The notes beneath the pieces were generated by a model. That model was not told where the DNA came from. It saw only the letters and a list, made by a program, of their open reading frames with translations, and ran no database searches. This document shows, piece after piece, positions 46,028-54,762 of a stretch of DNA of 64,000 nt. The DNA comes from Antribacter soli (GTDB taxonomy: Bacteria > Actinomycetota > Actinomycetes > Actinomycetales > Cellulomonadaceae): assembly GCF_021568775.1 (NCBI RefSeq), contig NZ_JAKGSG010000033.1, forward strand, positions 30,242 to 94,241, read 5' to 3'. Each line of letters starts with the position of its first letter. Position 1 is the first letter of the stretch. A program made the position numbers and the translations under genes.

Positions 46028-46760
46028 GCCGCGCCAGGACGGTGCGCGGGCTGGTCTCCAGCCGCGGGTCGGGCGACCGGAGCACGCCCACGGCGACGGC
46101 GACGGCGAGAGCGCCCAGCACCCAGCCGCCGGGGATGTCGCTCAGCCAGTGGTAGTCGAGGAGCGCCATGAGGGTGCCGGACACCAGGGCGACCAGGCAG
46201 GCCGGGACGAGCCACAGGCCGAGCCGGAGACGGTCCGGCCGCAGGCCGAGCGCCCCGAACAGCAGGATGACGAGGAAGACCCACGTGAAGGTGGCGTTCG
46301 CGGCGTGGCCGGAGGGGAAGGCGCGGCCGCCGGCGTACAGCGCGTCGACGCCCGTCCAGGGCGCCGCGCGGCCGAGGCCGAACTTGATGGAGTAGCCGAC
46401 CACGGCGATCGTCACCAGGCCTGCGGCGCTGGCCACCAGCGGCCGGACCCGGTCCTGCCGGTAGGCGACCCAGGCCGCGACGCCGCCGACGGCCGGGATC
46501 GTGAAGAGCCGCTCCCCCGTGACGCTCGCGAACCAGTCGAGCGCGGCCTTGTCCCAGCCGCCCGGATGACGGGTGTCGGCGTACAGGTGGAACGACCAGT
46601 CCCAGGCGACGAGCGGGCCCTCGACCGCAACCTGCCACGTCCCGACGACGAGGAGGGCGACGGCGATCACGGCGGTCCAGGCCACCCCGGACCGGTGCCA
46701 CGCCCGGCTGTTCGGCATCCCCGAGGCGCTGCGGGATGCGGCGATCGTCTGGCTTGTCAC
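46008..46760 (-). CDS. PAP2-family membrane phosphatase
   Basis: A 250-residue protein with about six membrane helices. Phosphatase motifs appear in order: KFGLGRAAPW (a variant of KxxxxxxRP), FPSGHAAN and LLDYHWLSDIPGG (His and Asp of the third motif). PAP2 enzymes dephosphorylate lipid phosphates such as undecaprenyl pyrophosphate. ATG start at 46760. No partner gene adjacent. Confidence 0.88.
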   Translation of the reverse strand: MTSQTIAASRSASGMPNSRAWHRSGVAWTAVIAVALLVVGTWQVAVEGPLVAWDWSFHLYADTRHPGGWDKAALDWFASVTGERLFTIPAVGGVAAWVAYRQDRVRPLVASAAGLVTIAVVGYSIKFGLGRAAPWTGVDALYAGGRAFPSGHAANATFTWVFLVILLFGALGLRPDRLRLGLWLVPACLVALVSGTLMALLDYHWLSDIPGGWVLGALAVAVAVGVLRSPDPRLETSPRTVLARLRSRDA

Positions 46761-46916
46761 GTGTTTGTCGTGCCCTTCCTGATGGAAACGGGCCCGATCC
46801 TACGGCGCGACGGTGAACACCAGGCGACGCGCCCGACAACACGTCGCGCCGCTGGGAGTCGTGAGCACCGGTGTGCCTCACCCTCAGTAACCAGGCATCC
46901 GGGGCAGAGTGCCCTC

Positions 46917-48041
46917 ATGTCCGACGACCGCTTCTGGGCCGCCCGCTTCCCCGACCTGTTCGCCGAGTCGTACGTCGACTACGCGGACGCCCACGTCCGG
47001 CTCACTCTCCAGGTCCCTCCGGAACCTCTGGTGTCACGCCTCCATCTGATCGCGGTCACCGACGAGGGAACTGTGGTGGTCTGCCGCAGCGACCGCGGCT
47101 GGCGCTTCCTACCGGGAGGCACACGGGAGCCCGGCGAGACGATCCAGGATCTCGCGCGCCGGGAACTCCTCGAGGAGTCCGGTGCCGAGCTGCTGGACGC
47201 TCCGGCGCACTTCGCGTCCTTCACCGCTGACCTGCACGGCCCCGCCCCGTACCGTCCGCACCTGCCGCACCCACGGGCGCACTGGGCGTTCTCGACGGCC
47301 CGCGTCCGCATCGCCGGCGCTCCCACCTGCCCGCCAGACGGGGAGCAGGTCATCGAGGTCCTCGCCCTCCCGGCCGCCGACGCCGCCGACTACCTGCGCC
47401 CGCGCGCGCCGGAGCATGCCGACCTGGTGCTGCTCGACGCCGCCCGCTCGCTCGGCAACGCGGCCGGCGTCCGCCGCTCAGGCCGCCGTGGTGAAGCCTC
47501 CGCCCGCAGACCGGGCCACCGCCGGTCCCGGCGCACCCGGGTGCCGGAGGAGGCGCACATCCTGGACCGCGGTCCAGAGCCGCCGCGAGATCCCGCCCTC
47601 GCGCGCGACGACCGTCACGTCGCACCCGCCGGCGCCGAGCCGTGCGGCGGCCTCCGCGAAGATCCCGTCGCCGGACGCGATGACCACGTGGTCGAACCGC
47701 GTGGTCACGTCCTCCTCGAGCACGCCGAGCAGGGCCAGGTCGGCGCCGTCGTGCCCGCTGCGCCACACGAACCGCGCCACGCCCCAGCCCTCGAAGATCG
47801 CGAGAGCGGCCGCGTGGCTCGACCCGACGACGACAAGGTCGCCCGCACCGACCGGCACCGCGCCGTTGAGCGCGTGCCGCGCCCGCTGCACCGCCCGCGG
47901 GTCGGGCAGACCCGTCCCGGTGAGGTTCTCGATGTCCACCAGGTGCAGGGCGCGATCGCGGAACTCGCGCGGCAGGGCTCGACTGCGGTCTCTCATGGCT
48001 CGCTCCGATCGGTGCGCCGCGGCGGTGGAGGTACACCGTAG
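46917..48041 (+). CDS. NUDIX hydrolase (C-terminal extent doubtful)
   Basis: Residues 1-185 (to about 47470) form a clear NUDIX protein: SRLHLIAVTDEGTVVVC, RFLPGGTREPGETIQDLA and RRELLEESGAEL give the NUDIX box. It is followed by AHWAFSTARVRI. It would hydrolyse a nucleoside-diphosphate derivative. After ~47475 the frame has no stop until 48041 and lies antisense over the NYN gene. The translation there (RRSGRRGEASARRPGHR...) looks like a shadow. Either the gene really ends past 47480 by a lost stop, or a frameshift occurred near the C-terminus. The ATG at 46917 is certain. Confidence 0.72.
   Translation: MSDDRFWAARFPDLFAESYVDYADAHVRLTLQVPPEPLVSRLHLIAVTDEGTVVVCRSDRGWRFLPGGTREPGETIQDLARRELLEESGAELLDAPAHFASFTADLHGPAPYRPHLPHPRAHWAFSTARVRIAGAPTCPPDGEQVIEVLALPAADAADYLRPRAPEHADLVLLDAARSLGNAAGVRRSGRRGEASARRPGHRRSRRTRVPEEAHILDRGPEPPRDPALARDDRHVAPAGAEPCGGLREDPVAGRDDHVVEPRGHVLLEHAEQGQVGAVVPAAPHEPRHAPALEDRESGRVARPDDDKVARTDRHRAVERVPRPLHRPRVGQTRPGEVLDVHQVQGAIAELARQGSTAVSHGSLRSVRRGGGGTP
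47478..47996 (-). CDS. NYN-domain (PIN-like) protein
   Basis: A 172-residue protein. FRDRALHLVDIENLTGTGLPD with the acidic Asp/Asn-Glu pair is the NYN start, then LVVVGSSHAAALAIFEGWG, RSGHDGADLALLGVLEEDV (second acidic cluster) and VIASGDGIFAEAAARLGAGG (third acidic residue). NYN domains are PIN-like metal-dependent RNases or regulators. ATG start at 47996. Lies head-to-tail over the 3' end of the NUDIX frame, so one of the two gene ends needs checking. Confidence 0.8.
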   Translation of the reverse strand: MRDRSRALPREFRDRALHLVDIENLTGTGLPDPRAVQRARHALNGAVPVGAGDLVVVGSSHAAALAIFEGWGVARFVWRSGHDGADLALLGVLEEDVTTRFDHVVIASGDGIFAEAAARLGAGGCDVTVVAREGGISRRLWTAVQDVRLLRHPGAPGPAVARSAGGGFTTAA

Positions 48042-48129
48042 ACGTCGGAGGGTTGTAAGAGGTTCCACATCGCGGCGTGTCCGACGTCGTCGAGCCGGGC
48101 GTGCGACACGACCGGCCCGGAGACCGGGC

Positions 48130-49323
48130 ATGATCCACCTCATGTCCTTCACCGCATCACCTGCCCTGGTGCGTCAGGCCGAGCGCTGGTTCGTCCGCGG
48201 CGGCACGCCGACGATGATCGAGGGTTACGGCTTCGTCCGGCACGTCCTGCCCCGGATGCTGCCGGCGCTGGCCTTCGTCACGCTCGCCAGCCTCGCCTGG
48301 CTCGTGCCGCTGAAGGCCGCGGGTCCGGAGCGCTGGTTCCTGCTCGGCGCGGTGTCGGCGGTGACGCTGGCCGTGTGGGTGACCGTCCGCTCGTTCGTCC
48401 GCCGGATGCCGCGCTTCTCACCCACGGCGACCGTCGCGATCCTCGTCGCGTACGCCGCGATGCCGGTCGTCGTCCCGCTGATGCAGCTCGTCGTCGACGA
48501 CGCCGTCACCCCGCCGGGAGGTACCGCGGCCGGGCTGCTGGAGTTCGTCGTCTTCTTCGCCGTCGTCTTCGTCGCCACGGCCTCCGGCACCACGTACGGC
48601 CTCGGCACGCTGGTGCACCGGGCAGTCCGGCACACGGCTCGCGATCTGCGCAACAACGTGCACCTGCTGGGCCGGGCGCTGCCCGCGATGCTCTTCGTCA
48701 CGCTCTTCCTGTTCTTCACCGGCGAGCTGTGGCAGGCGATGAACCGGTTGACGTGGTGGCGGCTCGCACTCGTCGTCGTGCTGTTCGGCGCCATCACCGT
48801 GCTGGCCGCCGCGGCCCGGCTCCGCGACGAGATCGGCCGCGTCGAGCAGGATCTCAGCCCGTCGCGGCTGTCCGCCGCCTGCGCAGGCACGCCGCTGGCC
48901 TCGGTCCCGATCGACGGCCCGTTGCCCGCCGTCCCGCTCGACGGCCGTCAGGGCCGCAACCTCCTGCTGAAGCTCGCGACCCGCCAGCTCGTACAGGCGA
49001 TCGTGGTCGGGATCGCGCTGAACGCGTTCTTCCTCGTCCTGGGGTCGATCGTGGTCACGCCCGAGACGGCCGAGCAATGGATCGGCGCGGCACCCCTGTA
49101 CTCGGACCTGCTGCCAGGGATGCCGGTCGCACTGGTGGGCAACGCCATCCTGTTCGCCGGCTTCGGCAGCATGTACTTCGCGATCACCTCGATGAGCGAT
49201 GCCGACCACCGGGCACAGTTCTTCGCCCCGATGATCGACGAGATCGAGCGCACGCTGGCCGTGCGCGCCGTGTACCTCACCGTCCGGCACGCGGCGGAGC
49301 CGGGAGTCAGGCTCGAGGCTTGA
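48130..49323 (+). CDS. Conserved membrane protein, function unknown
   Basis: A 397-residue protein with about eight hydrophobic helices (for example PALAFVTLASLAWLVPL, LLEFVVFFAVVFVATASG, AMLFVTLFLFFTGELW, LALVVVLFGAITVLAAAA, VVGIALNAFFLVLGSIVV, and GMPVALVGNAILFAGFGS). A middle hydrophilic stretch (DEIGRVEQDLSPSRLSAACAG) sits between them. No family was recognised. The ATG at 48130 is used; a second ATG at 48142 is possible. Overlaps the convergent tctA gene by 17 bp. Confidence 0.6.
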   Translation: MIHLMSFTASPALVRQAERWFVRGGTPTMIEGYGFVRHVLPRMLPALAFVTLASLAWLVPLKAAGPERWFLLGAVSAVTLAVWVTVRSFVRRMPRFSPTATVAILVAYAAMPVVVPLMQLVVDDAVTPPGGTAAGLLEFVVFFAVVFVATASGTTYGLGTLVHRAVRHTARDLRNNVHLLGRALPAMLFVTLFLFFTGELWQAMNRLTWWRLALVVVLFGAITVLAAAARLRDEIGRVEQDLSPSRLSAACAGTPLASVPIDGPLPAVPLDGRQGRNLLLKLATRQLVQAIVVGIALNAFFLVLGSIVVTPETAEQWIGAAPLYSDLLPGMPVALVGNAILFAGFGSMYFAITSMSDADHRAQFFAPMIDEIERTLAVRAVYLTVRHAAEPGVRLEA

Positions 49324-50860
49324 CCGGTGCCCGGTCTGCCGCCGGGGCGGTGTCGTCGGTCTCGACGGCGGGCGGCGCGGCACCTCCGCGGCGCAGCCGG
49401 GCCACGAGCGGCAGCAGGAGCACGACGACGAGTACCGCGACGAGGGTCCCCGAGATCGGCCGGGTGAGGAATCCCGTGACGTCCCCGTCGAAGAGGATGA
49501 GCGAGCGGCGGGTGGAGCTCTCGAGCAACGAGCCGAGCACGAAGGCGAGCAGGAGGGGTCCCGGCTCGAACCCGAACTTCTTCATGAGGTAACCGAGCAC
49601 GCCGAACACGCAGACGAGCAGGATGTCGAACGTGCTGTTGGCGACGGTATAGACGCCGATCAGGGTGATGAGGACCGTGATGGGCGCGAGGATCGACGTG
49701 CGGACCCGGAGGACCTTCACGAAGACGCCCACCAGCGGCATGCTCATGACGAGCAGCAGGATGTTCCCGATGTACATCGAGTTGACGACGCCCCAGAAGA
49801 GCTCGGGGTGCTCGTCGACGAGCTGCGGCCCGGGCGTGACCCCGTGGATGAGCAAGGCGCCGAAGATCACCGCGATCGTCGCGTTGGCGGGGATGCCGAG
49901 CGTCAGCAAGGGGATGAAGGACGAGGTCGCGGCAGCGTTGTTCGCGGTCTCCGGCGCCGCGACGCCCTCGACGGCGCCCTTGCCGAAGCGCGACGGGTCC
50001 TTGGCCCGTCTCTTCTCGAACGCGTAGGCCGCCAGCGACGACAGCACGGCGCCGCCACCGGGCAGGATGCCAAGGACGAACCCGATGACCGAGCCGCGGC
50101 CGATGGCCCCCGTGGAGCGGCGCAGGTCCTGGCCGGACGGCCAGACGTTCGCGATCTTCGCGGGCGGGCGGAGGGGGCCGTCCCGGCTCTCGAGGTTGTA
50201 CAGGATCTCACCGAGGCCGAAGAGGCCCATGGCGATCGGTACGAAGTCGAGGCCGTCGGCCAGCGAGAGGGAGTCGAAGGTGAAGCGTTCGGCGCCGGAG
50301 AACCGGTCCCGGCCGACCGTGGCGAGCAGCAGCCCGACGGTCGCGGCGACGACCGCCTTGAGGCGGCCGCCGTTGCTCACGGTGGCGACGAGCAGGATGC
50401 CGAGCACGGCCAGGACGGCGTACTCGGGTGGACCGAAGTCGAGCGCGAAGCTCGCGACGACCGGGGCGAGGAAGGTGAGCGCGATGATGGAGACCGTGCC
50501 GCCGACGAACGAGCCGATCGCCGCGATGCCCAACGCCGTGCCCGCCTTGCCCTGGCGCGCCAGGGCGTAGCCGTCGAAGACGGTGACCACGGAGGACGCC
50601 TCGCCGGGCAGCCGGAGCAGCACCGAGGTGACGGTGCCGCCGTACTGCGCACCGTAGAAGATGCCGGCGAGCATGATGATGGCGGTCACCGGCTCGACGT
50701 CGAACGTCAGGGGCAGCAGGATCGCGATGGTCGCCGCCGGCCCGAGGCCCGGCAGGACACCGACGAACATGCCCACGAGGACGCCGACCAGGCAGTAGAG
50801 CAGGTTCGTCGGCTGGAGCACGACCGCGAAGCCGTCGAGCACAGGGGTGAATGAATCCAT
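49307..50860 (-). CDS. tctA: Tripartite tricarboxylate transporter large permease TctA
   Basis: A 517-residue TctA family protein (DUF112) with about twelve helices. Conserved GVLPGLGPAATIAILLPLTFD (loop with the GLGPA signature) near residues 38-58, YGGTVTSVLLRLPGEASSVVT and GSVIGFVLGILPGGGAVLSSL. It forms the membrane channel of a periplasm-assisted solute carrier. It is the last gene of tctC-tctB-tctA. Genomic context (aldarate enzymes) suggests D-glucarate or galactarate as substrate rather than citrate. Confidence 0.93.
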   Translation of the reverse strand: MDSFTPVLDGFAVVLQPTNLLYCLVGVLVGMFVGVLPGLGPAATIAILLPLTFDVEPVTAIIMLAGIFYGAQYGGTVTSVLLRLPGEASSVVTVFDGYALARQGKAGTALGIAAIGSFVGGTVSIIALTFLAPVVASFALDFGPPEYAVLAVLGILLVATVSNGGRLKAVVAATVGLLLATVGRDRFSGAERFTFDSLSLADGLDFVPIAMGLFGLGEILYNLESRDGPLRPPAKIANVWPSGQDLRRSTGAIGRGSVIGFVLGILPGGGAVLSSLAAYAFEKRRAKDPSRFGKGAVEGVAAPETANNAAATSSFIPLLTLGIPANATIAVIFGALLIHGVTPGPQLVDEHPELFWGVVNSMYIGNILLLVMSMPLVGVFVKVLRVRTSILAPITVLITLIGVYTVANSTFDILLVCVFGVLGYLMKKFGFEPGPLLLAFVLGSLLESSTRRSLILFDGDVTGFLTRPISGTLVAVLVVVLLLPLVARLRRGGAAPPAVETDDTAPAADRAPVKPRA

Positions 50861-50866
50861 GAGGCC

Positions 50867-51325
50867 TCAGAACAGGTGCGGGATGGTCACGCGCAGCGCG
50901 ACGACGAAGACGAGGTAGAAAGCGACGACCATGGCGACGCCGCCGACGATCGACACCCGCCAGCTCTCCCGGCCGAGGAACCGCAGCCAGACGAACGCCA
51001 GGACGACCGCTGGGATCTCGAAGCCGACGGTGCCGACCAGGAGGGCGAACACGAGCAGCGTGCCGAGCCCGACCAGGACCTTGAGGCTCGCGGGGACGAA
51101 CCTCTCGGCGTCGTTCGTGGAGCGGGCGGTCAGGGCGAGCGCGAGCCCGAGGACCGTCAGCACGGAGCTGACGAACAGGGGCCACGTGCCGGCGGCCGGG
51201 TCGCTCAGCGTCCCCGTGCCCAAGCCGAGCGAGAAGACGACGCCCGCCGTCCCCAGCCCGACCACGACCGCGGCGACCCCGTAACCCGCCAGGGCGCCCG
51301 CGGCGGGACGCGTGCCGGTGGTCAC
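50867..51325 (-). CDS. tctB: Tripartite tricarboxylate transporter small permease TctB
   Basis: A 152-residue membrane protein with four hydrophobic helices (for example YGVAAVVVGLGTAGVVFSLGL, WPLFVSSVLTVLGLALALT, VLVGLGTLLVFALLVGTVGF). This is the size and layout of TctB. GTG start at 51325, overlapping the tctC stop by 4 bp; 6 bases before tctA. Low sequence identity is normal for TctB, so position carries weight. Confidence 0.85.
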   Translation of the reverse strand: MTTGTRPAAGALAGYGVAAVVVGLGTAGVVFSLGLGTGTLSDPAAGTWPLFVSSVLTVLGLALALTARSTNDAERFVPASLKVLVGLGTLLVFALLVGTVGFEIPAVVLAFVWLRFLGRESWRVSIVGGVAMVVAFYLVFVVALRVTIPHLF

Positions 51326-52323
51326 CCCGCCGCCCCGAGGTCGATGTCGTACTCCTCGACGATCGACTCGTACTTCTCCTTGGCAGCCGTCCACTCCTCG
51401 ACCACCTGCTCGCCGCTGACCTCGTGGGGCGTGAGCAGCGCCTGCTCGTTGAAGTCCTGGTAGCCCTGGTCCGCGAACGCGGCCTCGAACGCGCTGCGGA
51501 GTGCCTCCACGGTCGCGTCGGGTGTGCCCGCCGGCACGGCGAGGGCCCGGTACTGCGCGACCGGCACGTCGTATCCCTCCTCGACCGCGGTGGGCACGTC
51601 GGGAAGATACTCGTTGCGCTCCGGCGAGAAGACCACCAGGGGCACGAGCTCGCCCGCCTCGATCTGCGGGTACGCCTCGCCGAGCTGGATGCTCGCCACG
51701 TCGACCTGCTTGCCCAGGACCGCCGTGAGCGCCGGCGAGCCGCCGTCGAACGGGACGTCGTTGCCCTGCACGCCCATCTGGTGGAAGAGCAGCTGCTGCG
51801 ACAGCTGGCTGCCGGTACCGACGCCGGTCGTCGCGAAGTCGAGCGTCTGGCCCGAGGCGGCGATGTCGCCCAGGGTCGCGAGGCCGCTCTCAGGGTGGGT
51901 GACGAGCACGTAGTCGTCCCGGGAGATGCCGGTGATGATCGTGAAGTCGTCGAGGCTCACGGCGTCGTCCGGGGACACCAGGGAGGTGATGGCGATGAGG
52001 GAGGCGTTGAGCACCAGCACGGTCTGGCCGTCCGGCTCCGAGTCCGCGACCTCCTGCGAGGCGACGGCACCGTTGGCGCCCGGGCGGTTCTCCACGGGCA
52101 GGGCTACGCCGAGCTCGTCCGAGGCGAGCTCGGCCACGGCACGGCCGATGAGGTCGGTGCTGCCGCCGGGGTCCTGGCCGACGACGACGGTCACGGGGCC
52201 GTCAGGAAAGTCGCCTCCCGCCCCTCCGGCGGTCCCGAGGTTGCCACCGCACGCGGCGAGGGCCAGGACGACGACGGAGGCGGTCGCAGCACCTCGGACG
52301 CCGGTGACGATGGTGCGTCGCAT
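51322..52323 (-). CDS. tctC: Tripartite tricarboxylate transporter substrate-binding lipoprotein TctC
   Basis: A 333-residue lipoprotein. ASVVVLALAACGG is a lipobox with the acylated Cys near residue 24. The Bug/TctC fold follows: VTVVVGQDPGGSTDLIGRAVA, VENRPGANGAVASQEVADS, DVPFDGGSPALTAVLGKQVDVAS and YLPDVPTAVEEGYDV. It catches a carboxylate outside the membrane for TctAB. ATG at 52323. First gene of tctCBA, with a LysR-type promoter upstream. Confidence 0.93.
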   Translation of the reverse strand: MRRTIVTGVRGAATASVVVLALAACGGNLGTAGGAGGDFPDGPVTVVVGQDPGGSTDLIGRAVAELASDELGVALPVENRPGANGAVASQEVADSEPDGQTVLVLNASLIAITSLVSPDDAVSLDDFTIITGISRDDYVLVTHPESGLATLGDIAASGQTLDFATTGVGTGSQLSQQLLFHQMGVQGNDVPFDGGSPALTAVLGKQVDVASIQLGEAYPQIEAGELVPLVVFSPERNEYLPDVPTAVEEGYDVPVAQYRALAVPAGTPDATVEALRSAFEAAFADQGYQDFNEQALLTPHEVSGEQVVEEWTAAKEKYESIVEEYDIDLGAAG

Positions 52324-52389
52324 GGCTGAGCTCCTTTGCTCTGCGGACTTCGTAGACAGGATCGGCGAGGGCACTCGTCCCTTTTCGGG

Positions 52390-52456
52390 AGCCTAGGGAG
52401 GACCTTCTATGCGTGTCCAAACCCGATGGCGCATCGGGTGATACCGTCCGAGCATC
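52390..52456 (-). promoter_or_regulatory. LysR-regulated promoter of tctCBA
   Basis: Read on the minus strand: GATGC-TCGGACG-GTATC (52456 to 52440, a T-N11-A LysR box), 19 bases, TTGGAC (52420-52415, -35), 19 bases, TAGGCT (52395-52390, -10). The 19-base spacer is itself an inverted repeat, ACCCGATG-gcg-CATCGGGT. The same order and spacing recur at 53337 and 58569. The box ends exactly at the lysR start codon. Confidence 0.8.
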
Positions 52457-53338
52457 ATGTACTCGTTCGAGCAGCTGCGGGGTTTCGTGGCCGTCGCCGA
52501 GGAGCTCCACTTCGGCAGGGCGGCCGCGCGGCTCAGCATGACCCAGCCACCCCTCAGCCGGCTCATCCAGAAGCTCGAGCGCGCGATCGGCGTGCGCCTG
52601 TTCGACCGGGACAACCGGGGCGTGGCGATCACACCGGCAGGCCGGGCGTTCCTCGGCGAGGCGAGACGGCTTCTCGCTCTCGCCGAGAGCGCTCCCGATC
52701 TCGCTCGCCGGATCTCGCGCGGGTCCGTCGGACAGCTCCGGATCGGGTTCACCGCCGCGTCGGCCTACGGCGTGCTGCCGCGGTTGCTGGACCACCTCGC
52801 CCGCACCGTCCCGGACATCGACCTCGACCTGCAGGAGATGGTCACCCGGGAGCAGGTCGACGCGCTGCTCGGTCACGAGCTCGACCTCGGCCTCGCACGG
52901 CCGCCCTTCGACCCGGCAGAGTTCGGAAGCCGTCTGCTCCGGCGCGAGGAGATGGTCCTTGCCGTGCCGACGGGCCACCCGCTGACCGCGCTCCGCCGGC
53001 CGGTGCGACCGCAGGACCTCCTGACCGAGCCGCTCATCATGCACTCCCCGTCGAAGGCCAGGTACTTCTACGACCTGGTCGTCAGCATGGTGCCGGTGGT
53101 CCACGAGAACGTCGTCCACACCGTGAGCCAGATCCTCACGATGGTCTGGCTGGTGAGCGCGCGCCGCGGCGTGGCGTTCGTACCGCAGTCGACGTCGCTG
53201 CTGGGCATCGACGGCGTGGAGTACCTCCCGCTGCGGACCACCTCGTCCCGGCCGGTCGAGCTCCACCTGCTGTGGCCGAAGGACTCCCCGAACCCCGCGC
53301 TGGGCGTGGCGCTCGGCGCGCTCGAGAGCTTCAAGTGA
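52457..53338 (+). CDS. LysR-family transcriptional regulator of the aldarate locus
   Basis: A 293-residue LysR protein. Residues ~1-60 are the DNA-binding domain (EQLRGFVAVAEELHFGRAAA, MTQPPLSRLIQKLERAIG). The C-terminal part is the periplasmic-binding-like effector domain (LRIGFTAASAYGVLPRLL, EDLDLGLARP-like). It starts at ATG 52457 with no Shine-Dalgarno; the LysR box of tctC abuts it, so it is likely autorepressed and leaderless. It is divergent from tctC and points at gudD; three matching promoters surround it, so it is the probable activator, with D-glucarate or galactarate as inducer. Confidence 0.88.
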   Translation: MYSFEQLRGFVAVAEELHFGRAAARLSMTQPPLSRLIQKLERAIGVRLFDRDNRGVAITPAGRAFLGEARRLLALAESAPDLARRISRGSVGQLRIGFTAASAYGVLPRLLDHLARTVPDIDLDLQEMVTREQVDALLGHELDLGLARPPFDPAEFGSRLLRREEMVLAVPTGHPLTALRRPVRPQDLLTEPLIMHSPSKARYFYDLVVSMVPVVHENVVHTVSQILTMVWLVSARRGVAFVPQSTSLLGIDGVEYLPLRTTSSRPVELHLLWPKDSPNPALGVALGALESFK

Positions 53339-53403
53339 TGCCCGCTCGGTATCGGCCCATGTCGGGATCGACTTGGACAGGAATCGCGCCGCCTTCCTAG
53401 GGT
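53337..53403 (+). promoter_or_regulatory. LysR-regulated promoter of glucarate dehydratase
   Basis: GATGC-CCGCTCG-GTATC (53337-53353), 19 bases, TTGGAC (53373-53378), 19 bases, TAGGGT (53398-53403). The box overlaps the lysR stop codon. The gudD ATG is only 6 bases after the -10 element, so the mRNA is predicted to be leaderless. Confidence 0.82.
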
Positions 53404-53409
53404 TCCCCC

Positions 53410-54756
53410 ATGACCGAGCTCCCGCGCGCCGGACGCGTGCCCACCGTGGCGACGGTCGAGGTGGTTCCCGTCGCCGGCCACGACTCGATGCTGCTCAACC
53501 TCAGCGGCGCCCACGCACCGTACTTCACGCGCAACGTGGTGGTCGTGACCGACAGCGAAGGACGCACCGGCCTCGGTGAGGTGCCGGGCGGCGAGGCGAT
53601 CCGCCGCACCATCGAGGACGCCGCCACGCACGTGGTCGGCCGCCGGGTGAGCGAGTACCCCTCGCTGCTGCGCGAGGTCCAGGCCCGGTACGCGACGCGC
53701 GACGCCGCGGGCCGCGGTCAGCAGACGTTCGACCAGAGGGTGACCATCCATGCGGTCACCGCGCTGGAGTCGTCGCTGCTGGACCTGCTGGGCCAGCACC
53801 TCGAGGTTCCCGTCGCCGAGCTGCTCGGCGACGGGCGCCAGCGCAGTACCGTGCCGATCTTGGGCTACCTGTTCTACGTCGGAGACTACACAGGGACCGA
53901 CCTGCCCTACGTGGTCGAGCCCGACCCGGCCGACGACTGGGAACGGGTGCGCCGGCAGCCCGCGCTCGACCCCGAAAGCATCGTCCGGCTCGCGGAGGCG
54001 GCCCGGGCGCGCTACGGATTCCACGACTTCAAGCTCAAGGGCGGCGTCTTCGCCGGTGAACAGGAGATGGCCGCGGTCCGCGCGCTCGCCGAACGGTTCC
54101 CCGAGGCACGGGTGACTCTCGACCCCAACGGCGGCTGGCTGCTCGCCGACGCGATCGAGCTCTGCCGGGACGCCGCCGGCGTCCTCGCCTACGCCGAGGA
54201 CCCCTGCGGCGCCGAGGACGGACTGTCGGGCCGCGAGACCATGGCCGAGTTCCGCCGCGCGACAGGGATCCCGACCGCGACCAACATGATCGCGACGGAC
54301 TGGAGGCAGATGGCCCACGCCGTCAGGGCGGCGGCGGTGGACATCCCGCTCGCCGACCCGCACTTCTGGACGATGCGGGGATCTGTGCGGGTCGCGCAGC
54401 TCTGCCACGACTTCGGGCTGACCTGGGGGTCGCACTCCAACAACCACTTCGACATCTCGCTGGCGATGTTCACCCACGTCGGGGCCGCCGCACCGGGCAA
54501 CATCACCGCCCTGGACACGCACTGGATCTGGCAGGACGGTCAGGCCTTGACGCGTGAGCCGCTGACGATCCGCGGCGGCGCGATCGCCGTCCCCGATCGC
54601 CCTGGTCTGGGGATCGAGGTCGACCGGGACGCCCTGACCGCCGCGAACGAGCTCTACCTGGAACAGGGTCTGGGCGCGCGGGACGACGCCGTGGCGATGG
54701 GGAGGCTCGTCCCCGGCTGGACGTTCGACCCGAAGCGGCCGGCCTTCGTCAGGTGA
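53410..54756 (+). CDS. gudD: Glucarate dehydratase
   Basis: A 448-residue enolase-superfamily dehydratase. Visible are HDFKLKGG (the KxK base, residues ~223-230), TLDPNGGWL (Asp ligand), [11 protein letters not shown] (Glu ligand), ATNMIA (Asn ligand) and [15 protein letters not shown] (His/Asp dyad). This is the GlucD pattern, distinct from galactarate dehydratases. It converts D-glucarate (and idarate) to 5-dehydro-4-deoxyglucarate. It has its own LysR-type promoter and no ribosome binding site, fitting a leaderless message. Confidence 0.93.
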   Translation: MTELPRAGRVPTVATVEVVPVAGHDSMLLNLSGAHAPYFTRNVVVVTDSEGRTGLGEVPGGEAIRRTIEDAATHVVGRRVSEYPSLLREVQARYATRDAAGRGQQTFDQRVTIHAVTALESSLLDLLGQHLEVPVAELLGDGRQRSTVPILGYLFYVGDYTGTDLPYVVEPDPADDWERVRRQPALDPESIVRLAEAARARYGFHDFKLKGGVFAGEQEMAAVRALAERFPEARVTLDPNGGWLLADAIELCRDAAGVLAYAEDPCGAEDGLSGRETMAEFRRATGIPTATNMIATDWRQMAHAVRAAAVDIPLADPHFWTMRGSVRVAQLCHDFGLTWGSHSNNHFDISLAMFTHVGAAAPGNITALDTHWIWQDGQALTREPLTIRGGAIAVPDRPGLGIEVDRDALTAANELYLEQGLGARDDAVAMGRLVPGWTFDPKRPAFVR

Positions 54757-54762
54757 CCGGCC

